Part shown: piece by piece, positions 10,473-22,270 of the stretch
How positions within the stretch are numbered: position 1 is the stretch's first letter
Layout: each line of letters opens with the position of its first letter
The notes under the pieces: model-generated
Database searches by the model: none
Told to the model about the DNA's origin: nothing
Seen by the model: the letters and a program-made list of their open reading frames with translations, nothing else
Assembly: GCA_019925095.2 (NCBI GenBank)
Contig: CM034394.1
Location: forward strand, 24,414,272-24,478,271
Direction of reading: 5' to 3'
Length of the DNA stretch: 64,000 bases
Source of the DNA: Dendrolimus kikuchii
Lineage: Eukaryota > Arthropoda > Insecta > Lepidoptera > Lasiocampidae
Made by a program: the position numbers and the translations under genes

Positions 10473-10962
10473 CAGTGTAAACTCTATATAACGACACCGA
10501 AGGGGCTGTCCATTTTATGACGTTATAGAGAGTTGTCGTTAAATGGAGAGAAGTCTGATTTTTTGTCTGACGTCTTTTGCTGCACCAATAATTTTGTTGT
10601 ATTTTTTTTACTTATTTTATTCATATCTTGCGATATTGAGGCATCAGGTGATAAAGGAAGTACTCAACAATTTCGGCAATTCGGTATTTTTTAGAAATTT
10701 TGGTATGCATCATGCGGACAGTCAAGTTTATTACGGGCTAGGATAATAAAGCGATAAAAGAACGTGATGCGGATATTTTACTCATTTTGGCAACTTTAAA
10801 GGTACTTTTTATTACTTAATTGTTGTCGTTATAGACTGGATGTAACGCTATGTAGAGTGTATCATTGTATGGAAGACAAGCTAAACCAACCACAGCCAAG
10901 AGATTTTGACGCTTAAGGGAGTTTTTCGTTAAATCGAGTGACGTTACATGGAAAATACACTG
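10473..10962. mobile_element. pogo/Tigger-like non-autonomous DNA transposon remnant
   Basis: The left end reads CAGTGTAAACTCTATATAAC and the right end, reverse complemented, reads CAGTGTATTTTCCATGTAAC. Internal repeats of the ACGACAACTCT / CGTTATA type are typical of pogo-related termini (recalled). No transposase is present. Confidence 0.65.
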
Positions 10963-11190
10963 TATATGTTAAACACTAGAAATAAAGTACATGTACAAAT
11001 TAAAATAAAATTAGTCAATTTACGAAACACCTAAAGATTGATATGAACGTATAAAATGTTTTAAATTAACAATTTAAAGACAAAAAATGACGTATTTAAA
11101 AAATGCCTCATTAATATTACTATCTAATCTAAAAGGACTACTAAGTAATTTCAATATAACCTAAATTAACTAAAAGTATTCAAAAGTAAT

Positions 11191-11491
11191 ATACATACAT
11201 ACATAACTTCACGTCAGTTCCCTTGCGGGGTAGGCACGAACAACCGAGTGCCATTTAGGCTTATTCTTACACACCTTGCCTCTTTGACATTCATAACTCT
11301 TGTCATGCAAGCTCGTCTGTTCTTAAGGCTCCTGACATCACCTTCTGCTAGTACATGATCAATTTGATCACGGAAGGTGTGTCGTGGCCTTCCACGACTT
11401 CTGCATGCATCCACTTTTGCATTGTATATCTGTTTAGTCATTTTTTCATCATGCATTCTTTCCACATGCCCGAACCACCGGAGAATTCCTT
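11191..11491 (-). mobile_element. Family A RTE-like LINE copy 2
   Basis: Truncated within the LRWFGHVERM region. An internal deletion removes several codons where other copies have EASEVCKNKPKW. A TATG-type tail lies at the left edge. A short possible duplication (TAATATA) flanks it. Confidence 0.88.
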
Positions 11492-11542
11492 AAATAATAT
11501 AAAGTGTTTTATTAGCAATTTTCTTATTATCTTACGGTCTTA

Positions 11543-11599
11543 TTCATATTGAGTTCTTAGAGAATCCTACAAACTTGCTCTAACTCAATATGAATTAGA
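11543..11599. repeat. Short inverted repeat
   Basis: TTCATATTGAGTT and AACTCAATATGAA form 13-bp arms around about 31 nt. It could be the remains of a miniature element. The ATTGAGTT word also occurs next to family A copy 1 by chance or shared origin. Confidence 0.6.
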
Positions 11600-12217
11600 C
11601 GATTAGGTTTAATTGAAATTTTATTTTTTACCATTTTATCTCGTAAGACAAAAAATATATGCACCTGGAGGAACTATGAATAAATGTAAAATGATAAATT
11701 TCACCATAACATTAAACTTAGACAATTATTTATAGACCTGTTTGAAGAGTGGATGCCCTAATCATTCCTAGCAATTTCTTCCACGTAATCATGTATCCAA
11801 AGACATTTTAGAATTAATATCTGAAAGCAAACTGGTTTACCATCTTACACTTATTTTAAGGACAATATAATATCTTATTATCTGAGCTTACTGCCATACC
11901 ATAGTTTCATTTAGCTCCTCAAAAAATAGTTAAATCACTGAAAATATAATCAGAAAAAAACACAAACAATAGTGTTTCTTTTTGAAATGAAACTTGTTTA
12001 GAATCGTTGTGCTTTGAAACTCGATGAAACGAAAAAGCGACACTAAAAAGAGATAAGCACATAAATCTACAGGATTAAGCCTGCCAGAGAATGAGATAGA
12101 ATACATTATATTTAATATTTTAAACACTATGCACATACAGATAGAGTTCGAAATGTTTTGAAATTTTTAGTTAATACTTTCAATTTCGTGTTTTAAAGCT
12201 TAAATACATTGTAACGA
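11600..12217. other. Unassigned AT-rich sequence
   Basis: No coding region. Part (about 11975-12075) resembles 16635-16715: both contain TCGATGAAACGAAAAAGCGA, so it is a low-copy repeat of unknown type. Confidence 0.5.
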
Positions 12218-12424
12218 TACTTGCTGTCCCGGCAGACGTTGTTCTGCCCTGAAGAAATAAAATTTAGAACCCGATTGCAGTGCCACCTACCGGGTCCAAT
12301 TGTGAATCTAAACCATCCTCGAATCCACTGGAATACACAGAAGAAACATCATTCAAAACGGTCCAGCCGTTTAGGAGGAGTTCACTGACAACACACGTAC
12401 AGAAGAATTATATATATAAAGAAG
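12218..12424 (+). mobile_element. Family D short element, copy 1
   Basis: Starts CTGTCCCGGCAGACGTTGTT, continues with a CGATTGCAGTGCCACCTACC segment and a GGTCCAGCCGTTTAGGAGG segment, and ends in TATATATAAAGA. This layout recurs at 26466, 53840 and elsewhere. Non-coding; a non-LTR 3'-end-derived or SINE-like repeat is the best guess. Confidence 0.8.
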
Positions 12425-13768
12425 ATAACATAAGAAATGTGACGTCACGAAATTTAGAATCCCTTCCGCCCCTAGTCACGCTTTATTTCACTTGTACTGC
12501 GTGTGAACTGCACACACATACATTTTTTTTTAATTCTCAAAATTATAAAGCCGCTTTATATTATAGTTGCTGGAAGGCTGTTTTAGTAATTGAATCATTT
12601 GAAAAAGCTATGGGTGTTACAACATTAATCTCACAACCAGGAAAAACAAAAACAAAATATGTTATTAATACGAGACCAGCAGTAACAATAACGTCTGGAA
12701 AAGTAATGCTTGCACATAACAATCATAAAGATCTGAACAGACTGCGCATTATAACGCGGGCGAATGAATGCGGCGCTTGTCCCTTTATGGCGACAAGTTT
12801 ACCTACGATAACCTTATTCACAGTATGATTACAGCTGCTTTCTGTGTTGAAATTTTGTTGGTCTATTGTTGTTTTTTTTTAATAATAATACAATCATAGT
12901 TAATTTAACCAATTCATGAAATTCTATACTAACAAAAATTAATAGTACTGTTGTACAAATCCACCATACAATAAATAAATCGTGTATTTTTGTAATAAAC
13001 ACTTTTATTCATTACACATACAGAAGTATTTGTCATTATTATATCACGCCGTTTTTTTCCAATGTAACGTGCATTGTGTCTTTAGACGACTAAATTAGCA
13101 TGTGTCGAAATCGTTCACCTTAGTCTCAACGCTTAGCACATTTGTTTAGATAAATGCAAATTTTATCATAAATCCACACCGTCTACGTTAACTATGCTAA
13201 ATTATATAACTACCACATACTTACTTTCCGTAGTTAGTACTAAATAGTGTAGTTCTGTATGTACAGCCTGTATAAATTAGCGTAGTTTATTTAGATTCAG
13301 CCGAAAAGAACTAACTTACAAAATTAGAAATATTACGGCAGCTATAACGAAACATCCTCTAGTTACACTACCTAGACAGACCATCAAAAACGTCTCACGA
13401 GTCCCGCGACGGCTCTAACCATTATACCTATATAATCGGGATTACAGTAAACTGCGCGCCACGACTGACTGTTAGAGCGGTCATAACGCAAGACTTGCGC
13501 CTTTGTGGATGCACCTTTATGATGTCACGTCCAAATTAAGTTGAGCTCTGCGAGATAATTTGATGACATTAATTATTTTGAAGAGGAATTAAAAAATGTA
13601 AAAATATTTTTTTTATTTGCAGTAGTTTGTTTACTGTAATTAAATTATGGTAGATGCAAGTTTTAACTAGATTGAAATTCTTCAACTTTGGTGTGCTGAA
13701 CATTGAATACAATAAGTTCAGTGACATGATGAGTTGGATGAAGGGAGACTTTTTCATTGCCTGTGGCA
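12425..13768. other. Unassigned sequence
   Basis: A reading frame that starts inside the family D copy runs on to 12828, but its composition is not gene-like and no motif is recognised. The rest is AT-rich without visible structure. Confidence 0.45.
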
Positions 13769-13852
13769 AGCAAACAGGCAGACGGCCGATTACCGTCGCC
13801 CATGGACGTTTGCAACACCAGGGGCGTTACCGACGCGTTGCCAGTCTCCAAG
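13769..13852 (-). mobile_element. Divergent family B/LINE tail fragment
   Basis: Matches the 3' tail shared by family B and the LINE at 30755 (CAGGCAGACGGC, then the GCCCATGGACGTTTGCAACA segment) but with many differences. Only about 85 bp remain. Confidence 0.5.
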
Positions 13853-14060
13853 AGATTTAATGACGCCAATCTTAAACAATCCCATGTCATAGCGCAGGTG
13901 GAAAACCTCAACTACGGACTATGGTTTTGGTATGTATGGTATTTTATAAATTAATATTTTTCAACATTTTTTTGTCTAATTTGGTCTGAAAATACTTAAG
14001 ACCAAATTAGATAAAAGTTGAAAATAAAGTTATTGGGAATATTGAAATTTTGTTAAAAAT

Positions 14061-14360
14061 CAGTGATAGTTTAGTGGTAAGAGCATCTGTCTCCCAAGCT
14101 TAAAGAATATAGGGTTGAATCCTGGCTATAAATTATGCACTAATTAGGCAGTTTCTTGATCAAACATGCATTGTAAATATGTTACAATCAGGTGTTACGG
14201 GTGAAGGAAAACATCATGATTAAAGTGAAACCAAGATAACTGATGTCAATTCCATCAATCCAACTTGGATCCTCCTTAACAGGTATACTTTCCTTTCCCC
14301 TATAAATGAGTGACTCGACTCCAGCACTGGGACTTTTATAATCTTTTATTATAGACTATG
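14061..14360 (+). mobile_element. Family G tRNA-derived SINE, diverged copy
   Basis: A tRNA-like head with an A-box-like TAGTTTAGTGG and a B-box-like GGGTTGAATCC, then the family G body (GTGAAGGAAAACATCATGAT) and a tail ending near CCAGCACTGGGA. More diverged than the copy at 19951. Confidence 0.75.
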
Positions 14361-14400
14361 TAAAATTTCATCAATATATTACTACCCCTGTAATTACTAC

Positions 14401-14709
14401 CCGTGCAGGAACGGAGAAAGAATACAATTTCCTGCGGCCGGGCGGCCTGTCGTAAGAGGCGACTTAACAACCCACTGCCAGGTGGTAGGGCATTTGTCCG
14501 ACTGGATGGCTACCACCCCTGGTCTAAAGTATGTCGCCATAACAACCTTGTGTTGTATTCCGGCATTAGTGACCAGGTTCCAGTCTCCCTTAAGAGAGCA
14601 GCAGCGTATTTGTAGCAACTTTGGTGTTGCAAATGTCCATAGGCGATGGTAACCGCTTTCCATCAAGTGGGCCGTCTGCCTGTCTGCTGATCGCCTGCAA
14701 TAAAAAAAA
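14401..14709 (+). mobile_element. Family B poly(A) element, near full length
   Basis: Sense layout: CCGTGCAGGAACGGAGAAAG head, a GCGGCCTGTCGTAAGAGGCG block, a body, then the LINE-like tail ending CTGCAATAAAAAAAA. About 309 bp. Apparent reading frames of about 70-95 codons on both strands recur in every copy because the copies are similar; they are not genes. Confidence 0.9.
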
Positions 14710-14996
14710 TATAGACTATACTTTCTTGTGAAAGTTCATCCATAAGGACTGGCTGTTTCTCGACTTTAGAAAAAAAAGTTAAAATTATGAAGATACTGCG
14801 TTTGATTATAGATTTTTAATAAACAACCGTTACTGCTGGCTTTTTCTTACATAATACGAACAAATTTTGTTTAAAAGTGACACGCGAAAAGGCTGTGTAT
14901 AAGCCATCCGTGGGAAAAGCACTCAACGCTTAGGCCTCAAAGAAATCAGAATTTACAAAGGGATTTACTTAATCCAACGTATTACTTGTATATAGA

Positions 14997-15115
14997 ACTA
15001 GCGGTTCCGGCACACGTTGTCCTGCCTTGAAAAAATAAAAATCTAGAACCCGATTCCAGCGCCGTGGGTCTATTGTGAATCTAAACTATCCGCGGACCTA
15101 CACAAACACTATTCT
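14997..15115 (+). mobile_element. Family D element, partial copy 2
   Basis: Begins ACTAGCGGTTCCGGCACACG and retains the CCCGATTCCAGCGCC segment, then loses similarity. The 3' part is missing. Confidence 0.7.
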
Positions 15116-15226
15116 TCTACACCTTGGGATACATTATTGAAGTTTTAGTAAGGATCCCATATATTTTGTAGTAATAAATATAGCTTATTGTTACGTCGGA
15201 ATGCCGACAAAAGACAAAATTACACC

Positions 15227-15520
15227 TTTTTTTATTTTTTATTGCAATAGTTCAGCAGACAGGCAGACGGCCCACTTGTTACCATCGCCTATGGACATTT
15301 GCAACACAAATGCGGTGCTGTTCTCTTAAGGGAGACTGGAACCTGGTCACTAATGCCGGAAAACAACTCAAAGTTGTTATGGCGGCATGCTCTAGACCAG
15401 CGGTGGTAGCCATCCAGTCGGGCAAATGCCCTACCACCTGGCTGTGGGTTGTTAAGTCGCCTCTTACGACAGGCCGCCGGGCCGCAGTAAATTGTATTCT
15501 TTCTCCGTTCCTCACGGATA
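15227..15520 (-). mobile_element. Family B element, near full length
   Basis: The T-rich run at 15227-15240 is its poly(A) tail and CCGTGAGGAACGGAG near 15520 its head. A solo-LTR-like repeat follows within about 20 bp. Confidence 0.9.
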
Positions 15521-15540
15521 AGACACCTGTGTCTGTAGAA

Positions 15541-15950
15541 ACACATTTTATTACCTTTTTCGGCATTTGAACTTCTTTTGTTTGCTTTATGTTTAAAATT
15601 TGTAATTAGAAAAACAGGCCATTGTGTATTGTAATGTTTATAGTCATTAGCCAGGTGTGATTCTTAGAAATTATTGTTATGCGGTCGAGTATTGTGTCGA
15701 GACATATCGAATAGTTTAGTATAAAGCAATGCCCGAACGGAGGGGTGAGGCAGTCAAAGCGATAACACAAGCGAGGCAAGACGTGTGTACATTTTAGTGA
15801 CGGACTTTGCGCGTGTTATTGAATTGTGAATTACATTTGGACTTATTGCGTCCGGTTATATTTGTACCTGTGTTATACATGTTTGTATAGTTCTAATAAA
15901 TTCTATAGTAATTCCAACGGCATTTTAATTCGAGTCCCGTACTCGTAACA
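15541..15950 (+). repeat. Solo-LTR-like repeat, family I copy 1
   Basis: Has a TATAAA at about 15719, a conserved GCCCGAACGGAGGGGTGAGG block downstream, an AATAAA at about 15896 and a terminus ACTCGTAACA. Copies occur in both orientations with no internal retroelement sequence attached, as for LTRs left by recombination. The start is approximate. Confidence 0.7.
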
Positions 15951-15959
15951 TTATGTTAA

Positions 15960-16080
15960 TCTGGGATAATGTAGCATTCTAATGGTGAAAGAACTTTTGA
16001 AATCGGTCCAGTAGTTATTGAGTTTATTCGTTACAAACATAGAAAATACAAATCTTTCATCTTTATAATTTTAGTATAGA
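15960..16080 (+). repeat. Family M short element, partial
   Basis: Shares GCATTCTAATGG, the GAAATCGGTCCAGTAGTT segment and TTCGTTACAAACAT with the copy at 29049-29245. The ACTAGC-type start is missing because it abuts the LTR-like repeat. Confidence 0.65.
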
Positions 16081-16194
16081 TTATATAGAATTAGTATCTC
16101 TTTAGGTTTTTAGCCTACGTAAGTTATGTAAATTTATTTTTCAGCGATTCGTTTCCTAAATATTGGTTTTTTTTTCTATTTAATTAGTTTTCTT

Positions 16195-16444
16195 GGATGT
16201 GCATGTGGAAGTGGATGGATGCAGAAGTCGTGGAAGGCCACGACACACCTTCCATTGATCAAATTGATCGTGTACTAGCAGAAGGTGATGTCAGGAGCCT
16301 TAAGAACAGACGAGCGTGCATGACAAGAGTTATGAATGTCAAAGAAGCAAGTGAGGTGTGTAAGAATAAGCCTAAATTGCGCCCTGTTGTCCGTGCCTAC
16401 CCCGCAAGAGAACTGGCGTGAAGTTATGTATGTATGTATCTATG
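16195..16444 (+). mobile_element. Family A RTE-like LINE copy 3, with TSD
   Basis: Truncated near the DGCRSRGRPRHT codons; tail TATGTATGTATC. TAATTAGTTTTCTT (16181-16194) and TAATTAGCTTTCTT (16445-16458) are a 14-bp duplication with one difference. Confidence 0.9.
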
Positions 16445-16476
16445 TAATTAGCTTTCTTATATACATATTTATGTAT

Positions 16477-16598
16477 AGCAGACAGGCAGACATTCTAGGT
16501 CTGGAAAGCGGTTACATCGCCTGTGTACATTTATAATACCAAAGGTGATACCAATGTGCGGCTGCTCTCTTAAGGGAGACTGGAACCTAGCCACTGCT
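16477..16598 (-). mobile_element. Family B fragment (3' half)
   Basis: Tail and central part only, with a short insertion or rearrangement near 16490. It stops within the TGGAACCTGG block. Confidence 0.75.
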
Positions 16599-16915
16599 TA
16601 TTCTGTTACTGCAGAAAGAAAAGCCTAGCTTTTTGAAGTGAAATTTCTTTAGAATCCTTGTAATTTGAATCTCGATGAAACGAAAAAGCGACACTAAAAA
16701 GAAATAAACACATACAATTCAACTTTATATAATTTGAAATAAAACACATTTCTCTTTGCCTGTAGTATTAATTTTCAATTTAAATAAAACTAAAAAAATA
16801 TCAAATGAATTTTAGCTCTATCGGTATATACTTAAGGCAGATATTACTTTATACGTAGATAAAAGTAATTTAGTAATTTAGATTGAATTTTTTCAATTAT
16901 AATATTGTTACGAGC

Positions 16916-17330
16916 TACACAGGACTCGAATTAAAATCCCGTTGGAATGACTATAGTGTTTATTTGAACTATACAAACATGTATAAAACAGGTACAAATA
17001 TTGGATACAACCAGTAACACTACTTGTTACAATCTGCACGATCAATAACACGCGCAAAGTCCGTTACTATATCACTTGTTGAATTTACACGTCTTGCATC
17101 GTCGCTCGACTGCCTCACCCCTTCGTTCGGTCATTGTTTTATACTAAACTGTATAATAGAACAAAGGACCGTATTCACCGAGTTAATCCGCACACCTGGC
17201 AATCCAGGATTAGTTCGACACTAATGACGGCCATAAAAGAAGTAGAAAAACAATAGGATGTTTTTCTGAATTACAAATTATAAACACAAAGTAAACAAAA
17301 GAATTCCTAAATCCGGTGGCAATTCTGTGT
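16916..17330 (-). repeat. Solo-LTR-like repeat, family I copy 2
   Basis: On + it begins TGTTACGAG, the reverse complement of the terminus of copy 1. It carries the CTCACCCCTTCGTTCGG block in reverse orientation. The outer edge is inferred from similarity with the copy at 40480. Confidence 0.7.
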
Positions 17331-17925
17331 CGGTATGTAACACTATGTTGACGGATGTAGGCTAAATAAATTATATTTATATTAATAAAAGTTAGAGAAG
17401 AATTATCTGTGAGTACATTCTCTGATGTCTCACTTCTACTCCGTGTGAACTGCACATACACACACACAATTTTTTTTTATAACTACTATGTAAACTTGCA
17501 GTGAAAAATCGTGTAACTGTTGAAAAACTCTTAAAAATCCGTCATGTGGTTTAGGAGTTAGCGTATATACAGACAGACACACGGAAAGAGACTTTGTTTT
17601 ACACTATGCAGAGATATCCATATACTCTGGACAACTATAACTATGTTACGCCTAGCAACCTTAGTTGTTAAACAATTATCATACGTCGCGTCGTTGTAAC
17701 TATAACAGTAGCGAGGGTTAATATACGGCGTCTTTATTGCGAGTACTTGCTGGTGTAATGTTTATTTCTTTAGGGAGACAAGTTTGATGTTAGGCACAAC
17801 GTTTATGGTTGCCTGGTAGGTAGTATTGTCGGTAAAACTTGCTAGTGTTGTAGTCTAACCACTTGATCTATTTTAACTTTGTCTTCTAACAATATTTATA
17901 CATAATATACATATATCTTGTCACG
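17331..17925. other. Unassigned AT-rich sequence
   Basis: No coding region. About 17560-17600 resembles the ends of short interspersed elements (ACAGACAGACACACGG), but boundaries are not visible. Confidence 0.4.
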
Positions 17926-18286
17926 TTGTCAGACAGTTGGTCTGAAAGAGAGTGTCGGGGTGAAGGTAAGGAAAGGAATGCTCCGGTGGTTCGGACATGT
18001 GGAAAGAATGCATGATGAAAGAATGAATAAACAGATATACAATGCAAAAGTGGATGGATGCAGAAGTCGTGGAAGGCCACGACACACTTTCCATGATCAA
18101 ATTGATCGTGTACTAGCAGAAGGTGATGTTAGGAGCCTTAAGAACAGACGAGCGTGCATGACAAGAGTTATGAATGTCAAAGAAGCAAGTGAGGTGTGTA
18201 AGAATAAGCCTAAATGGCGCTCTGTTGTTCGTGCCTACCCCGCAAGGGAACTGGCGTGAAGTTATGTATGTATGTATGTATGTATG
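17926..18286 (+). mobile_element. Family A RTE-like LINE copy 4, with TSD
   Basis: Open from the KESVGVKVRKGMLRWFGH region to the stop at 18259, then five TATG units. The duplication TATCTTGTCACG lies at 17914-17925 and 18287-18298, so the insertion is 361 bp. No disabling mutation is visible in the retained part. Confidence 0.93.
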
Positions 18287-18539
18287 TATCTTGTCACGGC
18301 TGTTTCCCATTGGGGTAGGCAGAGACGATTGATTTCCACCTACTAAGATCCTGATAAACATAAACGCTTATATGAACTGCTTCTTACGTCAGCTTTCTTC
18401 AAAATATCTTTAATTTGGTATTGGTAAGTATATCACGGTCTACCGACATCGACTCTACTAGTCAAATTGCTGTCATATACTTGTTTTGTCTTTATAATGT
18501 TACAACTTAGGCCCCGACAAAGACAAATTCCACGTACAG

Positions 18540-19030
18540 ATATGTAAAAGGACATTTTATTACCTGTCGGCATTTGAACTAGTTGTAATCCTTTTATGAT
18601 CGTCTTATTTATGTTCACTTATTTATTGGCATAGGTTTCTAGTTATTATGGAGAACAGTCTATTGTCCTCTTGTACTCGCTCAGGAGCATCATTAGTCAG
18701 GTGTTGCGGATTACAATTACAAGCTAATTCCAGGAAATTGTGTCGATTTTGCCGGGCAGGAACATTTGCATTTGTGAAGTATAAAACGATGGCCTGATTG
18801 AGAGAGGCGGTCAGTTAGTTACAACTACGATCTAGGCGTGACGTGTATACATTCGGGAATCTAATAGTGAAGGACTTTGCGCGTTTTATTGAATTATGAC
18901 TTTCTGCATTACGTTTGGATTTGTTGCGTTCGGTTATATTTGTACATGTGTTATACGTGTTTGTATAGTTCTAATAAACACTAGAATAATTCTAACGGCA
19001 TATTAATTCGAGTCCCGGTAACTCGTAACA
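18540..19030 (+). repeat. Solo-LTR-like repeat, family I copy 3
   Basis: The longest copy. It shows CATTTTATTACCTGTCGGCA at the left, TATAAAACG near 18780, AATAAA near 18973 and the terminus TAACTCGTAACA at 19030. Confidence 0.7.
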
Positions 19031-19130
19031 ATAATAATAATATTAGCCTAAGGATGAAGAGATGAAAGTAGATGAAGCGGAAGATGTTTGTGAGCATCGT
19101 ATCAAGTGGAGATTCGACTTCGTGTTTGGT

Positions 19131-19331
19131 ATTTTTTTTATATTACATTAGTTCAGCAGACAGGCAGGCGGCCCACCTGATGGAAAGCGGTTACCGTCGC
19201 CTATGGGCATTTGTAACACCAAAGTGCTACCGTTCTTTAGGGGGTGACAGGAACTTGGCCACTAATGCCGGAACACAACTCAAGGTTGTTATGGCGGCAT
19301 ACGCTAGACCAGGAATGGTAGCCATCCAGAG
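19131..19331 (-). mobile_element. Family B element, 5'-truncated
   Basis: A T-run marks the tail; the sense 5' part beyond CTGGATGGCTACC is absent. It is followed at once by a family F repeat. Confidence 0.85.
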
Positions 19332-19512
19332 AGAGAAAGAACACTTTATTGACCCCATTATAGAAAACAGACAAACTTTAGCCTAAAAGTATTCTAATTG
19401 TGTACAATGGGCGGTTTTATCGCTAAGAAGCGATCTCTTCCAGACAACCCGCGGCAGGAATAAAACAGATTATGTTTGTCAAAGGTGGTATACATAAATA
19501 TTATAGGATATG
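19332..19512 (-). repeat. Family F dispersed repeat, copy 1
   Basis: Contains AACACTTTATTG, the GGGCGGTTTTATCGCTAAGAAG block and GGTGGTATACATAA, all shared with 35343, 39540 and 43310. This copy lacks the GATA microsatellite. Confidence 0.7.
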
Positions 19513-19535
19513 CAGTTACGTAAGAATTATACTTA

Positions 19536-19727
19536 CATACATAACTTCACGCCAGTTCCCTTGCGGGGTAGGCACGAACAACACAGCGCCATTTAGGCCC
19601 ATTCTTACACACCTCACTTGCTTCTTTGACATTCATAACTCTTGTCATGCACGCTCGTCTGTTCTTAAGGCTCCTGACATCACCTTCTGCTAGTACACGA
19701 TCAATTTGATCATGGAAGGTGTGTCGT
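19536..19727 (-). mobile_element. Family A RTE-like LINE copy 5, with TSD
   Basis: Only about 192 bp, truncated at the HTFHDQIDR codons. The duplication GAATTATACTTA flanks it at 19524-19535 and 19728-19739. Confidence 0.92.
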
Positions 19728-19950
19728 GAATTATACTTAATAGACATATATAAGTACACCTATTAATATTACATAGATAAATATACATAAAAATATCAAA
19801 CATCACTATGTTGCAGGTAGTGCTTTTTTGTCATGTTCTTAAATATTGTTAGTGATTTAGCTTGTCTTACAGTAACAGGCAGCGCATAAGTAGCGCTAAT
19901 GAACACTTCTTAGTTAAATTAGGTTATGTTTAAATTGTAAAATTAATAAG

Positions 19951-20236
19951 TCGTGGTAGCGTAATGGCTAGCGCACGCGTCCATAATTCAAACTGCGCGG
20001 GTTCGATCCTGCCGGAACACATGCATCACTTAGACAGTTTTCTGACCTAACGTGCATATTGGTACAATTACCACGTGCTAACAACGGTGAAGGAAAACAT
20101 CGTGATGCAACCTGCACATCGAGATAACCAACGTGTCAAACTTGCCAAGCCGCCTTGGATAAGCTTGGTGGGTATACTGTCCGTTCCCCCTATTATGGGA
20201 GGCCCGAGCCCAGCAGTGCAGCAGTTATATGTTTAT
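19951..20236 (+). mobile_element. Family G tRNA-derived SINE, best copy
   Basis: A perfect RNA polymerase III A box (TAGCGTAATGG) and a B-box-like GGTTCGATCC about 35 nt later form a tRNA-like head. The body contains CGTGCATATTGGTACAATTA and GGTGAAGGAAAACATCGTGA, and the 3' part ends at GAGCCCAGCAGTG. Transcribed by Pol III if active; non-coding. Confidence 0.88.
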
Positions 20237-20726
20237 ATATATTTAAATGATTTAGGCCGATTTTCCAATCATCAGATAAAAGTTATTCTATAGAATAAAA
20301 CAACATGGTAAAATTAAAAATGACAATTGCATAAGTAAACAGTTGAATTGTTCCACTTTTGAATTTGTCAGGTTTATAATTTATTCCATTGATAACTTTT
20401 AACCGATGATTGAAAAGTCGGCGCTTTATAGATCACATTGTAATATTAATGTAGAAATTCTGAAATATCCTACTCGTATATAAGCTACGTGTTTACATTT
20501 AAGAGTCACAGGAGCTGCCTTACCGTTGCAAATGCGGGGCTACGGTACAGTAGAACTTGTCGTGCCATAAACAACGCGACATATGTAGCGGACGAGACAA
20601 AAACTGCCAACTCCAGAACAGCATGCGAGGGTGAACTTATACCTGGTATTAATATTGATACAGTTACATTAAGCAGTTTGTTATTAGGAATTTGCACTGG
20701 ATTCTGACACAATATGTCAAATTATA
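20237..20726. other. Unassigned sequence
   Basis: A 72-codon frame at 20489-20707 shows no recognised motif and is mirrored by a similar frame on the other strand. Nothing else visible. Confidence 0.4.
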
Positions 20727-21004
20727 AGAATACAATTTCCTGCGGCCGGGTGGCCTGTCGTAAGAGGCGACAAAACAACCCACAGCCACGTGGTAGTGCA
20801 TTTGCCCGACTGGATGGCTACCACCCCTGGTCTAAAGTATGTCGCCATAACAACCTTGAGTTGTGTTCCGGCATTAGTGACCAGGTTAAAAGAGCAGTAG
20901 CGCATTTGTAGCACCTTTGGTGTTGCAAATGTCTATAGGCGATAGTAACCGCTTTTCATCAAGTAGGCCGTCTGCCTGTCTGCTGAACTCATGCAATAAA
21001 ATAA
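20727..21004 (+). mobile_element. Family B element, internally deleted
   Basis: Lacks the first about 20 bp of the head and a short stretch within the GGTTCCAGTCTCCCTTAAG block. It ends ATGCAATAAAATAAA. Confidence 0.85.
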
Positions 21005-21451
21005 ATACTAAACAAGATAGACCCATCGTGTTTGGCCTTGTCATGGCTAGCACTCTGCTGCTACATGATATCCAGGATCTCAAAAGCTTGTATTTAAAAA
21101 CTTTTTTAAAAAAGCTTATTAAGAAATTGTTTCATAAAGAAAATAATATCATCGTGTATTAGAAGCTCGTAATATACACATAGGGTTCTCAAGTGTAGTG
21201 GAGACTCATCTCGCATTTTATGGGCTATTAAGCTGGTTGTTAGCAGTGCTCAGTTTGTCTTAATAAAGTCTGTAAAACGATACTAACTACACATAACCTT
21301 CGAGACGGGACGTGATAACGCGATTGATTGGATAGACCGCTTTACCAATCGGTTTTATAATGCATAGTAATGATGGTTTGATTTAATAGTCTGGTGGGTT
21401 GGAAATTCGTATTTTGAAGTTTCTAAGGCCAAACAAAGAGGATTGCGTCAT
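21005..21451. other. Low-copy repeat fragment and unassigned sequence
   Basis: 21040-21130 resembles the reverse complement of 55060-55130 (GATATCCAGGATCTCAAAAG). The remainder has no visible feature. Confidence 0.45.
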
Positions 21452-21723
21452 GTTTTTTTTAAATTTTTATTGCAGGAGTTCAGCAGACAGGCAGACGGCG
21501 CACTGTTACAAATGCGCTGCTGCTCTCTTAAGTGAGTCTGGAACCTGGTCACTAATGCCGGAAAACAACTCAAAGTTGTTATGGCGGCATGCTCTAGACC
21601 AGGGGTCGTAGCCATCCAGTCGGGCAAATGCCCTACCACCTGGCTGTGGGTTGTTTAGTCGCCTCTTACGACAGGCCGCCCGGCCGCAGGAAATTGTATT
21701 CTTTCTCCGTTCCTGCACGGATA
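21452..21723 (-). mobile_element. Family B element with internal deletion
   Basis: Head intact (CCGTGCAGGAACGGAG near 21721) and T-run at 21452. About 40 bp of the CTTTCCATCAAGTGGG / CATAGGCGATGG block are missing. Confidence 0.87.
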
Positions 21724-22270
21724 TATTAGAAGAGAATTAATAATTAAATTGAGGTTAGATATTTGTGGATGTTGATTAAGTTGAGTGGTGCGTCTATGAT
21801 GGTGATGGTTACACCTTTGGATAGGGTTATGCACCACTGGCGAAAGCCCATGGCTCAATCGCCGTGAAGGGAGTACAAATAAGACAACGAGTTGTTGTAC
21901 TCTTGCAGTATATTAATTTCTTCATTGTTCCTATTTAACTTAGACTATATATGCAGAAACCTTATCATTCACGTGATGTGCACACCAGTATTCTAATCAA
22001 GATTAAATATTATATTTACACGTTTATGACATTAAACATTTTTGATGATTTAGACAAATGCCCAATCTTATCGGCAGCTCTAACAGCGACATCATCTATC
22101 TGTATTTAGTACATAGCAACACGTTCATACATTAATCATAGTCTTTAACTATGCTAAATTATAAATCAATAAATTGGTGGACAAAACGTGACGCAACAGT
22201 ATTTATTTATTTATGGATCGATAAAAGGTTTTGACATAAGTTCAAGTACAATAATAGGCCTATAACTAAG
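21724..22270. other. Unassigned AT-rich sequence
   Basis: No coding region or clear repeat boundary. Confidence 0.4.

Noticed and set aside
12280..12828. A 182-codon plus-strand frame that could be a host gene
   Set aside because: It starts inside a family D repeat, has low-complexity composition and contains no recognisable domain or splice context.
14397..14666. Recurrent 60-100 codon frames on both strands of family B
   Set aside because: They recur wherever family B occurs, with shifting ends and stops; no consistent start or codon-level conservation.
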